Below the pieces are notes generated by a model. The model was not told the DNA's origin. It was given only the letters and a program-made list of their open reading frames with translations, and ran no database searches. Positions 12,283 through 24,893 of a DNA stretch of 64,000 bases are shown here, one piece after another. Position 1 is the stretch's first letter; every line of letters starts with the position of its first letter. The translations under genes and the position numbers were made by a program. Source of the DNA: Raphanus sativus (taxonomy: Eukaryota > Streptophyta > Magnoliopsida > Brassicales > Brassicaceae); contig NC_079516.1 of assembly GCF_000801105.2 (NCBI RefSeq), positions 43,504,908 through 43,568,907 on the forward strand, in the 5' to 3' direction.

Positions 12283-12513
12283 CTCCCTCCGTTTCGATTT
12301 AATTGTCGTTGTAGGGAAAAATTTTCGTTTCAAAATAAATATCGTTTTAGAGTTTCAATGCAAAATTTATTTAAAAGTTTCTCCATTTTATTTTTCTATT
12401 GGTTGAAATATAGTTAGGGTATTGTGTTTTTATTTTGGAAAGGTACAAAATCATATGTTTTCTTAATCCGTGTGCATAAACATAGAACGATAAATAAAAT
12501 GAAACGGAGGGAG
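12283..12513. mobile_element. Stowaway MITE
   Basis: 231 bp with inverted ends CTCCCTCCGTTTC and GAAACGGAGGGAG, flanked by TA on both sides (12281-12282 and 12514-12515). This is the Stowaway signature of a Tc1/mariner-mobilised non-autonomous element. Ends are perfect, so it is a fairly young copy. Confidence 0.88.
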
Positions 12514-12515
12514 TA

Positions 12516-13405
12516 CAAAATAATTTAGATGATCTTAATTTGAAGTAGTGAAAACTTGGACATGGATTCATGAGAGCAAGTTCGACGAAGAACAAAATAA
12601 CAATTAGAAAGAAAAAAAAAGAAGAAAAAGTGATCTTCAGTGATGATGAACACATATTAACTCTACAAGTTTGGTAAATGATCGAATTAAACTGATGCGT
12701 TGAATGATTCAGAATCTTTGCTACCAAGTTAAAAAAATATATGATTCTGATACATCAAAATAAGGAACCAAGAATGCTGTTAATACATTTCACTGTGGTC
12801 TGCTGAATGATTGAACTATTGAAGTTGTTTTGGGGCATATAAACTAATGAAACAACCATTTTATATTAAGAGAATATAATGTTTTGTACCAGTAAATATA
12901 ACTTTTATGCCTCAAATTAAAATTTACAAATGTGAAAGTATATAACTTGGTAGGTTTGCTGCTCAGTTTCTCTCTTCTCAGAGATACTCATGTGATCCAC
13001 TCAGGAAGAGGCCAAAAGTACCAAAAAGAAAATCAATTAAACACATACAAGAAAAGTTGAACAAAAGTAGATTTCGTGAACCTTTGAGGTGGAAGGATCA
13101 GACTTGATAAATTGAACACTCAGAACCGCAAGCTGAGAGATAGTGAACGTTGAAAGCTTTGAAAAGTCACAAGATCTTAGAGGTTAGTGTTCGTTGCATA
13201 GTGAACAGATTCAGGAGAAACAAGTTGAAGGAAGAGACAAAGAACAGCTGAATCAAACAAAAAGTGGTCCACGGTAATGAAATACAGTTTCTTATTTTTT
13301 TTAGAACTATAATGATGAGGAACCAAGAATGATGTATATACATATTTCGAGGCTTTCTTTTATTTGATACGTTTCAGAGTGAATAATAATAATAATAAAC
13401 CTTCT
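12516..13405. other. 3' flank of PFK5
   Basis: No coding region. It presumably contains the PFK5 3' UTR, as the gene runs leftwards into it. Two spaced copies of a GGAACCAAGAATG motif lie near 12762 and 13318. Confidence 0.4.
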
Positions 13406-16218
13406 TTAGATGAAATCTGGTTGACCCGTTGATGTCAAGCAACGATGCCACATTCGGCTATTGGGATCGACTGACTTTGGGTACGCAATTACTTCAGGGA
13501 TTGGCAAATACGCGTAATGAGTGTTGATTATGCCTACTGTGATTCCACTGTATCCAGCAAATGCACCATGAACCTGTTTTTTTTTTTTTAAATAAGAACA
13601 GAAGCTCTTTAACAAACGTAATAGACTTCAGAATGATTACAACTTTTCTAAGCAATGAGAGAGTGACGTGACTTACAGCGTTTTGTCCAAGAACGGTGCA
13701 GAGGATACCATCTGAGGCATTTGCACGGACGGCTCGAATCATGTATGTTGGATCAATGTACTTGACATCTACTGCCATACTTTCTTCTTTAAAATACTTT
13801 TTCGTCTATACCAAAACACACACAACAAGTATAAATCTACCTCATAACTATACTCTTTATATAAGATATATCAATCAATCTTTTAGTTATAAGTGTGACT
13901 AAACCTCTTGTTGAATGTGCACACCGAAATCACCAAGTATTGTGTTACCAGATGCATCTTTTGCATTAGTTTTCTCTAAGAGATTCTGCAAACAAAAACG
14001 GCCCAAGATGTTAACTAAAACATTATTTTTTCAAGTGGAGAAAAAAACAAAGCTTCTTATATAGCTTTTACCTGTCCAGCTCCTTCTGCTACACAGATCA
14101 CAGCGGAGCCTTTTGTTTCGATAAGGTACTTCAAGTGCTTCAGTACACCATTAGGTCCATGAAGATTGAAAGGTACCTTTGAGTGAAGGAGAACAAAAAC
14201 TCATCAAACATGTTTTTTGGAAAATGAAAAATTATAGCAAATAAAAACAAAACAAGTACCTCAGGAATCAAACAGATGTCGACTTGTCCGCTTGCTAAAG
14301 AGGCTTGCATGGCAATGAAACCACTGTTACGACCCATCAGTTTTACAATGCCAATGCCATGATAAGCACTATGTGCCTAAATACAAAAAAGACCATATAG
14401 AAAATGGTTTTAAGTACTTTAAGGTAAAAAGAGACATAACAGTGAGAGAGCTAGTTAGGTTACCTCAATGTAGGCAGAGTTTATCGCGCGTTGTGCTTCT
14501 TCAACAGCAGTATCAAACCCAAACGTCTTATCCATGTGCAATATATCATTGTCAATGGTTTTAGGCACACCAACAACAGCTACCTTCATCTTTCTTTTGC
14601 GGCACTATTAAGAATTTTTTTTAAAAAAAAGCAAAGAGAGAAATGGTAAACCATCTATATCTTCACAAGAAGAACATATAGTTTGTAGTGTTTTTTTAAG
14701 TAGCAACCTCATTGTGTATAGCATTGGCTCCAGCATGAGTCCCGTTTCCACCAAGCACGAAAAGCATGTTGATTCCTCTCTCCTAAGTAAATTTTAATTT
14801 TACAGAATTTCAAAACTATGTGATCTCAGAAAGGTTCCCTTAAGGACTTGGAAACCAAGTGATATATATACCTCCATGCTGTCAACAATTTCGCTGACAC
14901 TGGGACCTCCACGTGAAACTCCAAGCAAGCTTCCTCCAGATAGATGAATGTTCTGTACCACTTTCCTTGATAACTGAAGAAGATTAAAAGAGCAAAACAT
15001 TAAAAAGGAGAGAAAAGATTCCAAGTTCAAAAAAAAGAGGGAGAATCAAACTTATACCGGCATTTCGGTTAGATCTTTATCAGAGAAGCCTTTATAACCA
15101 AAAGGTATCCCAACAATGTTCTTAACACCATATATCTCAAGCGTGATAACAATCTGCAAAAAATGTATCAAACACTTCAACACACTATTTTTCTCTCTAT
15201 ATATAATCATGCCAAATCTATTTCAGAGAATAAATAAAACTGACATGTCTGATGACATCGTTGAGACCAGGACAAAGCCCACCACAAGTGATGATGGCAG
15301 CCTTCACTAGCTCCGGTCTGAAATATATCTTCTCCCTCGGCCCAGCACGGTGAATCCTAATCATCCACAACAAAAAAAACCACAAAGAAACTCTAATTTT
15401 CTAAACCCAAAAATCAAAAAAGAAAAAAAAAAGAGAGATTACCATTGCTGAACCCAAGAACAGTCAGAATCAATGCACTCAGCTCCAGCAGAAGTTGGGG
15501 AAGAGTAACTAATAACCTTGAGAAGGACTCTATCATTGTTATTAATGTATCCATGCCATTCTTCATCTGATGGGTACCCTCCCACAAAATCTTCCGTCGG
15601 AGACCTAATCAATCCCAAAAAAAAATAAAAATTATTGATCATAGAAGCATGCAAGAAGATATCGCGGGTAAACAGATGAATAAATGCGATAAATAAATAA
15701 ACGACACAGAGATTTAACGTGGTTCACCAATTCAACCAATTCAGCTACGTGTCTATAGATTATAAATAGATTAGAAGAGCACAAAGATATATATAGGACA
15801 CATCACCAAGTGTTCTAAAAATCGGTTTAAGCACGTGTCTATACACCAATTCTCTATAAAAACAGCCTATTAACGCTAACCTCATCTTGAGACAAAACGT
15901 TGAACGGATGGCTTGAGCATCAGGGAAGACGTCAGTGATGTGAGGAATGCTGAATCTTTCCTCGAACTCTCTCTCGTACTTTGTTTTCCAATCCGGATCG
16001 CTGAGATCGATCGAAGAAGCCGAGCTTTTGCTGCCGTGTTCAACCGCGGAAGCTCGAGTGAGAGAGCTGCGAGAAGAGATCAGCGAGAGATTCGCCGGAG
16101 ATCTCGGTTTCCGGAGGAGGAGTAACGAGCTGAGACCGTGAGACCTGACGAGAGCGGAGCTGTTGTTACTGTGAGGAATCGAGAGGGTGGAGGTGATCGC
16201 CTGAGAAAGAGTTTCCAT
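13406..16218 (-). CDS. PFK5: plastid ATP-dependent 6-phosphofructokinase, PFK5 counterpart
   Basis: Phosphorylates fructose 6-phosphate in plastid glycolysis. Twelve exons join in frame with GT-AG borders, 541 residues: 15881-16218, 15443-15604, 15245-15356, 15058-15153, 14872-14973, 14708-14782, 14464-14604, 14260-14376, 14072-14176, 13905-13985, 13677-13805, 13406-13573. The first about 60 residues are Ser/Arg/Leu-rich, as in a chloroplast transit peptide. Family motifs: GGLCPG (192-197), GGNGT (281-285, plant form of the nucleotide-binding GGDGT), PKTIDND (309-315, catalytic), MGRNSG (356-361). Cys156 and Cys161 sit in the position of the thioredoxin-sensitive pair known in Arabidopsis PFK5, so light/redox control is likely. 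The protein ends with TGQPDFI. Exon 3 uses a GTCAGT donor and gives His where I recall Gln in Arabidopsis. Intact gene. Confidence 0.95.
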
Positions 16219-16664
16219 GGCGGCGGCGAAGAAACTGAGGTAACCGTACCGATCGGATCTTTGTTTTTTTTCTTTTGTCTTCAGTCAACTAATGAGTGGA
16301 GAGGGATGTTTTTGACTAAAAACCCTTTGAGACTAACGAAGAAGTACAAAACAGACGGATCTTAAGATTCTCTTCCCTAATAACTTTTGTCTGCGATTCT
16401 TTTCTTTTTTTTTTCTTTTTTCAAGTAAAATTGTAAAATCTCCATTATTGTAAGGTGTTCTTGTTTTTCCACTAAAAGTTTTTTATTTTGTGAAAAAGTC
16501 CATTTATATTCTTCCTGTTTAATGATATTAGATTATTCTTAGCTAGAAGTGTGGAGATTTTAAAGTTTTATTGCTTTCAAAAACATTATCAGAAAAATAA
16601 ATTAAATAAAATTCATTCAGTGGTAGAAAATTGGAATGTATTTGGTTAATATGTATTAAGTGAA
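16219..16664. other. PFK5 upstream region
   Basis: Holds the PFK5 5' UTR and promoter (minus strand), with T-runs near 16260-16430. No other gene is seen. Confidence 0.4.
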
Positions 16665-16893
16665 CTACGTGTGGTCGGGTGGTGTACGGTGTCGTAAGTA
16701 TTTTTAAAAGACCTGGATTCGAATCCACTCTATTCAGATTTACCCATCTATATGGTCAGGCGATAGGAGTTTTAATTTCCCTTGCGAGAAATTGGATCTG
16801 ACTGGCGCCAGTGATCAAGCTTTCAGAAAATTAGTCGGTTGAGACATGGGACATGGTCCGTCGGGGGGACACCCCTGAATTATCACAAAAAAA
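16665..16893 (+). mobile_element. tRNA-derived SINE
   Basis: A pol III A box TGGTCGGGTGG (16672-16682) and B box GGATTCGAATCC (16715-16726) have tRNA spacing. A tRNA-unrelated body follows and the element ends in an A-run (16886-16893). An ATGTAT repeat lies on each side (16651-16656, 16894-16899), a weak target duplication. Boundaries are approximate. Confidence 0.65.
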
Positions 16894-17484
16894 ATGTATC
16901 TAACTGATGTAATTTTTTTACTGTTTATGTACCAACAATGTTTTGTCAATGTTTATTTTAGTTTATTATTTAATTAACGTAGAGTTAGGGGTGTCAAAAT
17001 GAGTTACAACTCATGAGTTAGCTCAGCTCAGCTCATTTTTTCATGAGTATGATCACTATATTTTAGGCTCATTTAATAAATGAGTTTAATGATCGAGCTT
17101 AAAAAAGATCACGAGTTATATGAACGATCGTTAATGAACATGAGCTGACTCATGAGCTCGTTCATTTCTTATGAAAAAGATAATTTTTATATTTATCATA
17201 TTTATTTTAAAACGGGAAATCGACCAAAAAAACACTGAACTTTGCGGGAATTGCCAAAAGAAACCTGAACATATGGGCTGGTCAAACAAAACACAAACTT
17301 TTCATTGACTTTAGAATTAATTAACAATGTTTTCGTTGACTTGCCAATTTAGCACGCCGTCAGCAAATTTAACAGAAAAAATGACATCGTTAAATGTTGG
17401 TGTTAGGTGAAACGACGTCGTTTTGAAATAAGATGAAACGACGTCGTTTTACATGATTTCAAAATAAAATCAAGTCGACCATTG

Positions 17485-17555
17485 GGTTGGGTTTGAACCC
17501 AGGTTGTTTGGACCAAATGACAAGGTACTTTACCACTAGGCTAGTGGCTCAATCA
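17485..17555 (-). other. tRNA-like block (A and B box) in left arm
   Basis: On the minus strand an A box TAGCCTAGTGG (about 17533-17543) precedes a B box GGGTTCAAACCC (about 17490-17501) at tRNA spacing. It faces outward to the left end of the fold-back element. It does not fold as a normal tRNA by eye, so it is tRNA-derived rather than a tRNA gene. Confidence 0.5.
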
Positions 17556-18307
17556 TTGAAACTATTAACACATTTAGTTATATTTGGTACTGATTGAATA
17601 TAAAAAAATTATCTAAAAACTTAAAAAGATCTTTAAAATTTCTAAAAACTGAAAAATTAATTCCAAAAAGAAATATTTCATTTTTCGGATTATAAAAAAA
17701 TTGAAAAAAAATCGAAAAAAATTCCAAAAAGTTAAAATATTTCAAATCGGAAAACATATAATCAGAAACTATAAAAAATAATTTTTATTATTATTATTAT
17801 TGTTTTTTTTATAGTTTCTTATTATATGTTTTCAGATTTGAAAATTTTTATCACTTTTTTTTGAATTTTTTTTCGAATTATTTTATTTTTTCAAATTTTC
17901 TTTTAATAATTTGAAAAATGAAAATTTTCTTTTTGGCATTTTTATAAAAAAAATAAAAAAATAAAAAAATTATTTTTTATAGATTCTGATTATTTCAGAT
18001 TCAAATTTCTTTATAATTTTTTTTTGTTATTTTTCGATTTTTTTTTATTTTTTTCATTTTTTTAATCTTAAATGAAAATTTTCTTTTTTTGGAATTTGTT
18101 TTTAAAAATGTAAAATTTGGAAGATTTTTGATTTTTAAAAGTAAAAATAAAATTTTATTTTTAATTTCAATTTCAAAATTAATTTTATAAAAAAAATCTT
18201 TATTTTTCAAAATTTTGGAATTTTAAAGACTTTTTAAATTTTTAGAGAATTTTTATATTCAAAATCAATACCAAATAAAAGCAAACGTGTTTGTTCATAC
18301 ATTGAAT

Positions 18308-18380
18308 GTGCCACTAGCATAGTGGTAAAATACCTTGCCATTTGATCCAAACAACCTGTGTTCGAACCTCGGAGTCTACC
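18308..18380 (+). other. tRNA-like block (A and B box) in right arm
   Basis: A box TAGCATAGTGG (18315-18325) and B box GTTCGAACC (18360-18368) are about 45 bases apart, as in a tRNA gene. The block faces outward to the right end and is the inverted counterpart of the left-arm block. Confidence 0.5.
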
Positions 18381-19127
18381 TTTTTTTTATTTTCAAATCA
18401 AATAAAACGAAACGACGTCGTTTCACTTAACGTCAACAGTTAACGTTGAGTTAACGCTGTTTTAACTCTCGTTTAACGGTGTGCTAATTTGGCCAGTCAA
18501 TCGTAAGTTTCTTAATAATCTAAATAAGTCAACAAAAGTTCAGACTTTTATTGGTCAGACAAGTGTACAGGTTTCTGTTGGCAATTCCTGCAAAGTTCAG
18601 TGTTTTTTTGGCTGATTTCCCATTTTAAAACTAAAATGTAAAGTATACATAAGTAATATAGGAGTAAAACTTTTAAAAGTTATCTATACTTTTTCCGAAG
18701 AAAGAAAAAAGAGACTATCCTGTTTAGAAATTATCAAAATCTTCTATATAAACCCACGTTAACCATATCATCTTTCTCACAAATTTCATTGATCTCAAAT
18801 TTGATATACGTCTCCTCTCACTTTGCTTATCGTAACTCAGAACTCACGGTAAATTATTTATGATTAATAGTTTTATTAAATTTTGAATAATACCATAGAA
18901 GTAATTTTATCGATGTTTAATTTAATATAGTTATAATTATTTTGTGTTAGATCACGAGTTAGCTCATTTAACTCATGATCTAGATGATCCGAGTACGAGT
19001 TTATATATTGAAGCTCATATAATAAATGAGCTGATCTGAGCTAACTCATAAAAGAACCGAGCTTACTATGAGCTGAGCTGAGCTGAGCTGAGCGAGCTAT
19101 CTCATTTTGACACCCCTACGTAGAGTT

Positions 19128-20101
19128 GACATATCTGCAGTGCACCTTTATTGAGTGGATGATTCCGGATAAAACTTTTGTTAAATTATTTGAAGAAGGA
19201 GATCTCTTATTTCGAACTTTAGTTAATGATTTAAACAACAAAAAGAAACTTTAGTAAGTGATCTCGGGAATAAATGCTTAAAAATCGATACCCCTTATAT
19301 TTGAATCTGATGCTTCTATTTGGTTCAAGAAGTCAGAGGGATTTATTTAACTCTTAAATATAAATCATAAGTCTAGATTAATTAATCATATAATAAAAAT
19401 ATTTTTTTAATGAAACATTTTGATCATTTTGACTTTTATATATTATATTTATGATAAAAAATTTCATATTATCCTAAAATATTTTTCTTATTTTAGAATA
19501 ATTTATATTTAAAATATAATTATTTATTCTCTTAACTTTTAGTCAAATCTTAATATATTATTAAAATTAGTCAAATAATTTTTATAGCTAGGTAAATTGA
19601 AGTTAAAATTTAATATTTAATTACATTTTGTAAATAGAACATGAATTTTTGTTATATCTTATATTTTAATGGTTAATAGTTTCATATTCATATATAATTA
19701 TTTATTATACTTTATTAATCTGATCCATAGTTCAACCATGGTCGATCCAGTCTGACTAACTAGAGAGTAATCCGGTTTAGCATTGCATCTCACACACTCA
19801 TGGTAATGGTCTTTCTCAATTCGTTATTCAGCAATCAATATATTTACAACACACCCCTATCATCAAAAGCCTCTTGATTATGCACATAATGCAATCAGAA
19901 GGCATAAGACATTATGAAAACGATTGCAAATAAGCTGTCCTCTCATATAATGATGATTAAATTATATTTATGCATATAATGTTAACTGAAATGATAATAG
20001 CTAAGCAAAAAAAGAAGAACAAGAGTACAGATCAAAACAATTCAGAATTCATCAAACAAGCTTTTCATATGGTCATCAAAGAATCCACCAAAATGTAACA
20101 A
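19128..20101. other. 3' flank of GEM
   Basis: AT-rich intergenic DNA. The last about 150 bases before 20102 are probably the GEM 3' UTR. Nothing else is recognised. Confidence 0.4.
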
Positions 20102-22573
20102 TCACACTGACCGTAAACCACCACCGGCTTGCAAAGCTTCTTGCAGAGATGTCACAGCACCTTCGTAGTTTAAGAAACCCATGAACCAGAACTCATGATT
20201 GTCTACCGATATTACCTGTATGTACTTCTCTGCAGGGTTCACGATGCTTGTTGATGGATTCACTGCTTTGAGTTGATGTAATGGTATCACTACCTGTTTA
20301 GCAAACAATACACTAATGTCTTAGTTACTCATCAGCGTAACAAGGTTAATAGAAATATGAGTAAACAAGAGATGAAAGCTGATGCTATCGTATTACTACT
20401 CCCACAAATCCTCCACAAAAAGTACAATAAATTCATCATGAAGGCAGAACAAGTCAAGATTGTTTGTCAATCTAATTCAATCACACTCTAAGGCAGCTCA
20501 CTAGTTACTCACATATTAAGCATCTAACAAAGAAGACACAAAGTGTTACTGTAGCAAGTTAAATGCACTGAATCTGAAGTTCATGACTTTATGACTTGGA
20601 TATATTATAATTTATATATAAAAACATGATGATGTCAAAACAAGTGAATCTTAAATTCCATGGCTCTATCACTACAAGGCAGCTCGGAGACATTTTTCTT
20701 AAGCAGCTACTAGCTTAGCAGATCACACATGGTTAGTAATCACAGAGGTGATATGGTGCTACAATCCTGATTATACAAGATGCATGGCATTATTTACCTT
20801 GTAGTAGCTCCATTCAGTTTGACCACCATTCTTGTAAGAGAGGGGGTTGTCACTACAGTAAGCAAGCTTGGCAGAGGATATATATAGAACTCCCATAACT
20901 GGCCCAGCTGAGGTCGACAAGTAACATGCAAAAGAATTTAGAAGCTGCTCTTCAGGAACGGTCTCGAAGGTTTGTCGGAAGATCTTCTCGTATCCTCCTT
21001 CTGCAAGGACCTTAGTGCTCTGCGCAATTCTTCCCATAGCGGCATCCGCAAAACTCGGAGCAGTTCTCACTGATTGATATAGAAGATTATTAGAGAGATC
21101 ACTAGAAGTTATCCAGAATGAAAAATTCAAGAGAAACGAACAAGACACATCGAATCAAGGAAGAACCAGTTAGAGTTCACACATAAACACTATAAGCGTA
21201 AATTAAATCGTGTAAATTTTGTAAACACAAATCCAAAGTTTCAGCCAATCCTAGGTAGAAGCACTATGCAGGCATTAGACATTTCTCTCAAACTCCATCG
21301 CTCAAACATTTATCCAACTCACTAAGAACTTCAGTCGTTCAGAGTGAAACGACTTTATGCGGATGATATACTCTAAAGAAAATATCACTCAAACAAATCT
21401 TGAATGAAAAATGAACAATCAATCCAATAAAGGAAGAGAGTTCACACAAACAGTTTAAACGTAAGCTAAAGTGTGTAAATTTTCTCAATCCCAAAAAGTC
21501 AATTTCTTTAGCTAGTCATCAGACATTTCCCATCAACATCCATTGCTCAAGTTAACATTCTTCAATACAAAAACAAAAGACTTTATGATTACGCCAACTA
21601 CGACTCGACTCCCTATCCCTTACACACGAAAATCACGAATAACCTTGCCCCATTCTCAAACTGATATTAACAAATTTAGCTCATAATTCACCAAAGGTTG
21701 TCGCTTTTGTTAATGTTCATCCAAGGTATCATATTCCAAGTTCCAAATAATCTACTAGATATCAAAAGTGAGTGCAAACATAACAAATTAAATATCTGAT
21801 TCAAACGAGATACGAAATAAAGTTAAAAAAAAAAAAAAATTAACACAAAAACAGTTTAAACGTAAACTAAAAAGGTCAAAACTTTCATCAGACATTTCAC
21901 GTCAGAACCATTTGCAAACGTGATCTTAGCTAAGAGATTAGAATGTTAATCTTCATTTTCCAAACAATCAACCAACATTGTGAATAAGGTAAGGAAAACT
22001 CACGGTGCTGCCAGGTGTTGCCGGCAAGGCTCTCAGTCTTCTTAGCAGCTTCAGCAACCCTCTTCCCCCATCTCCCAAGCGCTCCTTTCACAGACTCCAT
22101 CGTATCTGATGATCCAATTCATATCACAATAGTGAACACACACACACACATCTCATAAAAACATTAAGCCCACTCAATACTCTCTTTCTACCTTTCAACG
22201 AAGCATCCGACGTCTCAGCCGGAGAACGAGCGATATACGGGTTAGATCCGGCCGGGTACGACGAGGCGGAGGACTTCTGATCCGGTTCCTGAGACCCGGA
22301 AACCAGCTCGGGGCTCCAATGCACCGATTTCTTCGATCCAGACGACGTTCTCGCCGGCGGCTGCGCTTCCCCTTGCGCCGCTGCTGGATCGATCCCTTTC
22401 GTCTCGATTTCGACCTCGGACAAGGCGATCTCGGTGTTCGCGTCCTCGCCGCCTCCCTTCTTCTTCGTCGTCGGTCCTTGATCCGCGGCTTTCGGATCGA
22501 CGCTCGAGGAGGAGGGATGAGGATTCTGATCCTTGACAGTCTTCGCATCGGAATCTACCTTCGCCGGCTCCAT
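20102..22573 (-). CDS. GEM: GRAM-domain protein, GEM (GL2-expression modulator) counterpart
   Basis: GEM in Arabidopsis binds the replication licensing factor CDT1 and lowers GL2 and CPC expression, linking cell division to root epidermal fate. Four exons fit: 22192-22573, 22004-22105, 20798-21069, 20102-20293, giving 315 residues (about 299 in Arabidopsis, from memory). Residues 1-127 form a low-complexity, Pro/Ser/Lys-rich tail starting [16 protein letters not shown], as in GEM. Then [20 protein letters not shown], and a GRAM domain from about 190 (EKIFRQTFE) through [26 protein letters not shown] and [17 protein letters not shown]. The stop is at 20102-20104. Intron 2 is long (934 bp). This copy is intact; a truncated, frameshifted second copy of exons 1-2 lies right of the gap (35226-35778). 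Confidence 0.93.
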
Positions 22574-24893
22574 CGTATCAGTAAAAAATGGTAGGGAGGC
22601 GCGTGAGGTTATCGGAGTTTTGAATTTTTTTGGGCAAGGATGGTATCGTTGCCTTCTTCGCCTTTTTTTTTTTTTTGTCTCTCTCTCTCTCTCGGTGAAA
22701 ATAAATAAATATGTAAATATATTTTTATTTTATTTTTTAATTGAGAGACGGGATTACCGGGGAGATAGGTGACGAACCGTAAGAAGTGACTGCCATTTTT
22801 ACTCGGTAATAAGGACAAATTTCTTACCGGCTTCTAACCGGTGTCGGGATTTCATTTCCTACTCTTACGTTATATGTGATCATCATTCTATGATTATTCG
22901 TTGATTATTTTGTGCACGTAACTAAAAGTTAGGCGATAGCGTCAGACAGAATATATAAAGGTTGCAATTACAACAGATTGTATGCATGGTGTAAGTTTGA
23001 AATCTTAATCATGTTTATGTTGGTTAGACAAGAGTTGGTCTAGAATTAGTATAAAGACCACAAACCCTGATAAAAAAGCCTGAAATTAATGTATGCTGCA
23101 AGGAGGATTCAAAACTTATATTCTCCGTAAAGTATATGCTGCCATTTAAACACTAGAATAAAGGTAGTTTTCTTAAAAATGTGGCTATTTTTATTTCTTA
23201 TAAAATGGCAACCGGAAATCCATATTTCACCCGCTTTGGACCAACCAACATATTTTCTCGGAAAACCTGTAATTACTTCTGCTACGAAAGACCGGCTCTG
23301 GTTCGATATATTGTTAAGTTAACTACTAGAAAAGCTTCATAGTATCATCACACTATACTACATATATCAAGACACTTAGAAAAGTTAGGTAAACAGTCTT
23401 CAATCATCTTCCACGAATTTCTCAATGATAAAACTCCTCATTTAAATTGCATAGCCAACCAAGAGTTTTCCTTTCATTATACACAGCAATTCTTAATCAC
23501 CACTAGGGATCTTATATATGTCCTGCGAAAATCGATCTTGGGCAGCTAGTAGATGTTTGGTGCTAGGGTTGTTAGTATTTTTATATTCACTCTTAATTAA
23601 AGCTACGATTTAAACATTTGGTGTTGGAGTGAAAATAAACAAAACTTTTTGGACTTGAAAAAATCAGAAAAATTGTGAAACTTCAGAAAAACTAGGAAGA
23701 TAGACCTACCAATGCCTCGACCAAACTAGTTTTATAAACCACATTGGTTGAAATATTTTTGGTATAAATATATGATAAGGTCAGCGCAGCTTTCAAGACA
23801 AAATATATTACGAAGATACGTTGATACAATGCATATAAGTTCAAAGAGATATGTTGTGGGGGTGCATGAGGCGGAGAATAGTCGGGGCTCTTTTTTTTGG
23901 TGGCACTGCGTGCTGAATCAACTGGTTTCAGGGGCAAAGTCTAGGGCTGTCTACTAACTGCCGTTCATAAGGCCGTGTTGTTTGTCTTTGTGTTCTTATG
24001 TGTAGGTTTGATGGTGAGCTGAAACTCTTAGGGGCTTCTCTTGCCGAATAAAACTCGGTCTTTGTCTTTGGGGGTGGGTTTGGTCTCTGATTTGGTTGTA
24101 TGTCCGTGTTAAATGCATGTTAAGAGGGCTTTCACGAGCTGTTCTTGGTTGTGCCCAATATCTATAAGAGCAGATCACCGAGCCAGTCAACTCTACTTGA
24201 TTATGTCTATCGTTTTCCCTGCAAATCTTCTTTTTATGACAAACGTTTAGTTCCGATTAGGATATGTTCTCCGGCTAGCTGCTTGCTGATAGTGTCGGTT
24301 TCTTCGTTACTTAGATTTGAATTTTGTTTAGTTTTACATTTGTTTTATGTCTCTTGTAATCTAAGTGGTTCTGTAAAAAAATTGGAATGGTAATATATCT
24401 TAATACGTTTACCAAAAAGAAAAAAATGCTAAGGGTGTAGTGATATTTTTTTACTCATGTTAGGTAGGTTAGAATAAAAAAGTAACAAAGGTTTGAGTTT
24501 CAAGATATTATAGATGAGAATGCGCGTTGGTTGACTGTTTAGTTGTAAGTTTGTGTAATGTTGTAACAATTATGTAAATCAATTGGCTGGTTCTGAGATG
24601 TAACGGACTCTAGGCAACATTTTAAAGATTTCAGCTAAATTTGTTTTTGATAAACCGGAGGTCTTACAATTTTTATTATTATATAAAAATATATAATGAT
24701 ATTTATTAATATTAAAAATATAAAAAAATGTAGAATAGCATTTATTTTGAAACAATAAAAATATTAGAATGACATTTATAATGAAACAGAGGGAATATAT
24801 TACAAAGATTATCCGAATACCTCTTCTAACATAAACGATTATAATAATTCCATAAAATAGTTATTAGTTGAAAATTTAAGTACTAGTTAACTA
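22574..24893. other. GEM upstream region and LINE-like 3' UTR
   Basis: Contains the GEM leader (CT-rich 22657-22694) and promoter. The G/T-rich stretch about 23870-24420, ending TTTACCAAAAAGAAAAAAA, looks like the 3' UTR and A-tail of a plant L1-type LINE, but no reverse transcriptase frame is left. That call is tentative. Confidence 0.35.

Larger units (their letters stand above)
17214..18621. mobile_element. fold-back MULE-like element nested inside the previous one
   Basis: 1408 bp flanked by a perfect 10-bp target duplication ATTTTAAAAC (17204-17213, 18622-18631). The left end GGGAAATCGACCAAAAAAAC is matched in inverted form at the right end, with few differences. Pairing continues far inward: the AACGACGTCGTTT palindromes, the tRNA-like block and the AT-rich flank near 17580-17650 versus 18210-18290 all recur inverted. 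Most of the element is therefore one long inverted repeat. No protein is encoded; the Lys/Phe-rich frame at 18001-18210 is a composition artefact. Confidence 0.85.
16987..19117. mobile_element. MULE-like TIR transposon carrying a nested element
   Basis: The ends are a perfect 17-bp inverted repeat, AGGGGTGTCAAAATGAG at 16987-17003 and its complement at 19101-19117. They are flanked by a perfect 10-bp target duplication ACGTAGAGTT (16977-16986, 19118-19127). TSD length fits Mutator-like elements. Without the inner insertion (17214-18621 plus its TSD) it is about 0.7 kb. Subterminal DNA is rich in GAGCT/AGCTC motifs. No transposase is present, so it is non-autonomous. Confidence 0.82.

Noticed and set aside
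12630..12705. Possible C/D-box snoRNA (GTGATGA followed by CTGA about 60 bases later)
   Set aside because: No terminal stem pairs next to the boxes and I cannot name a target; the motifs are short enough to occur by chance.
18001..18210. Lys/Phe/Ile-rich 69-codon minus-strand protein
   Set aside because: It is pure A/T-run DNA in the centre of a fold-back transposon.
22195..22594. Arg-rich frames on both strands over GEM exon 1
   Set aside because: They are other-frame shadows of the GC-rich GEM coding exon.
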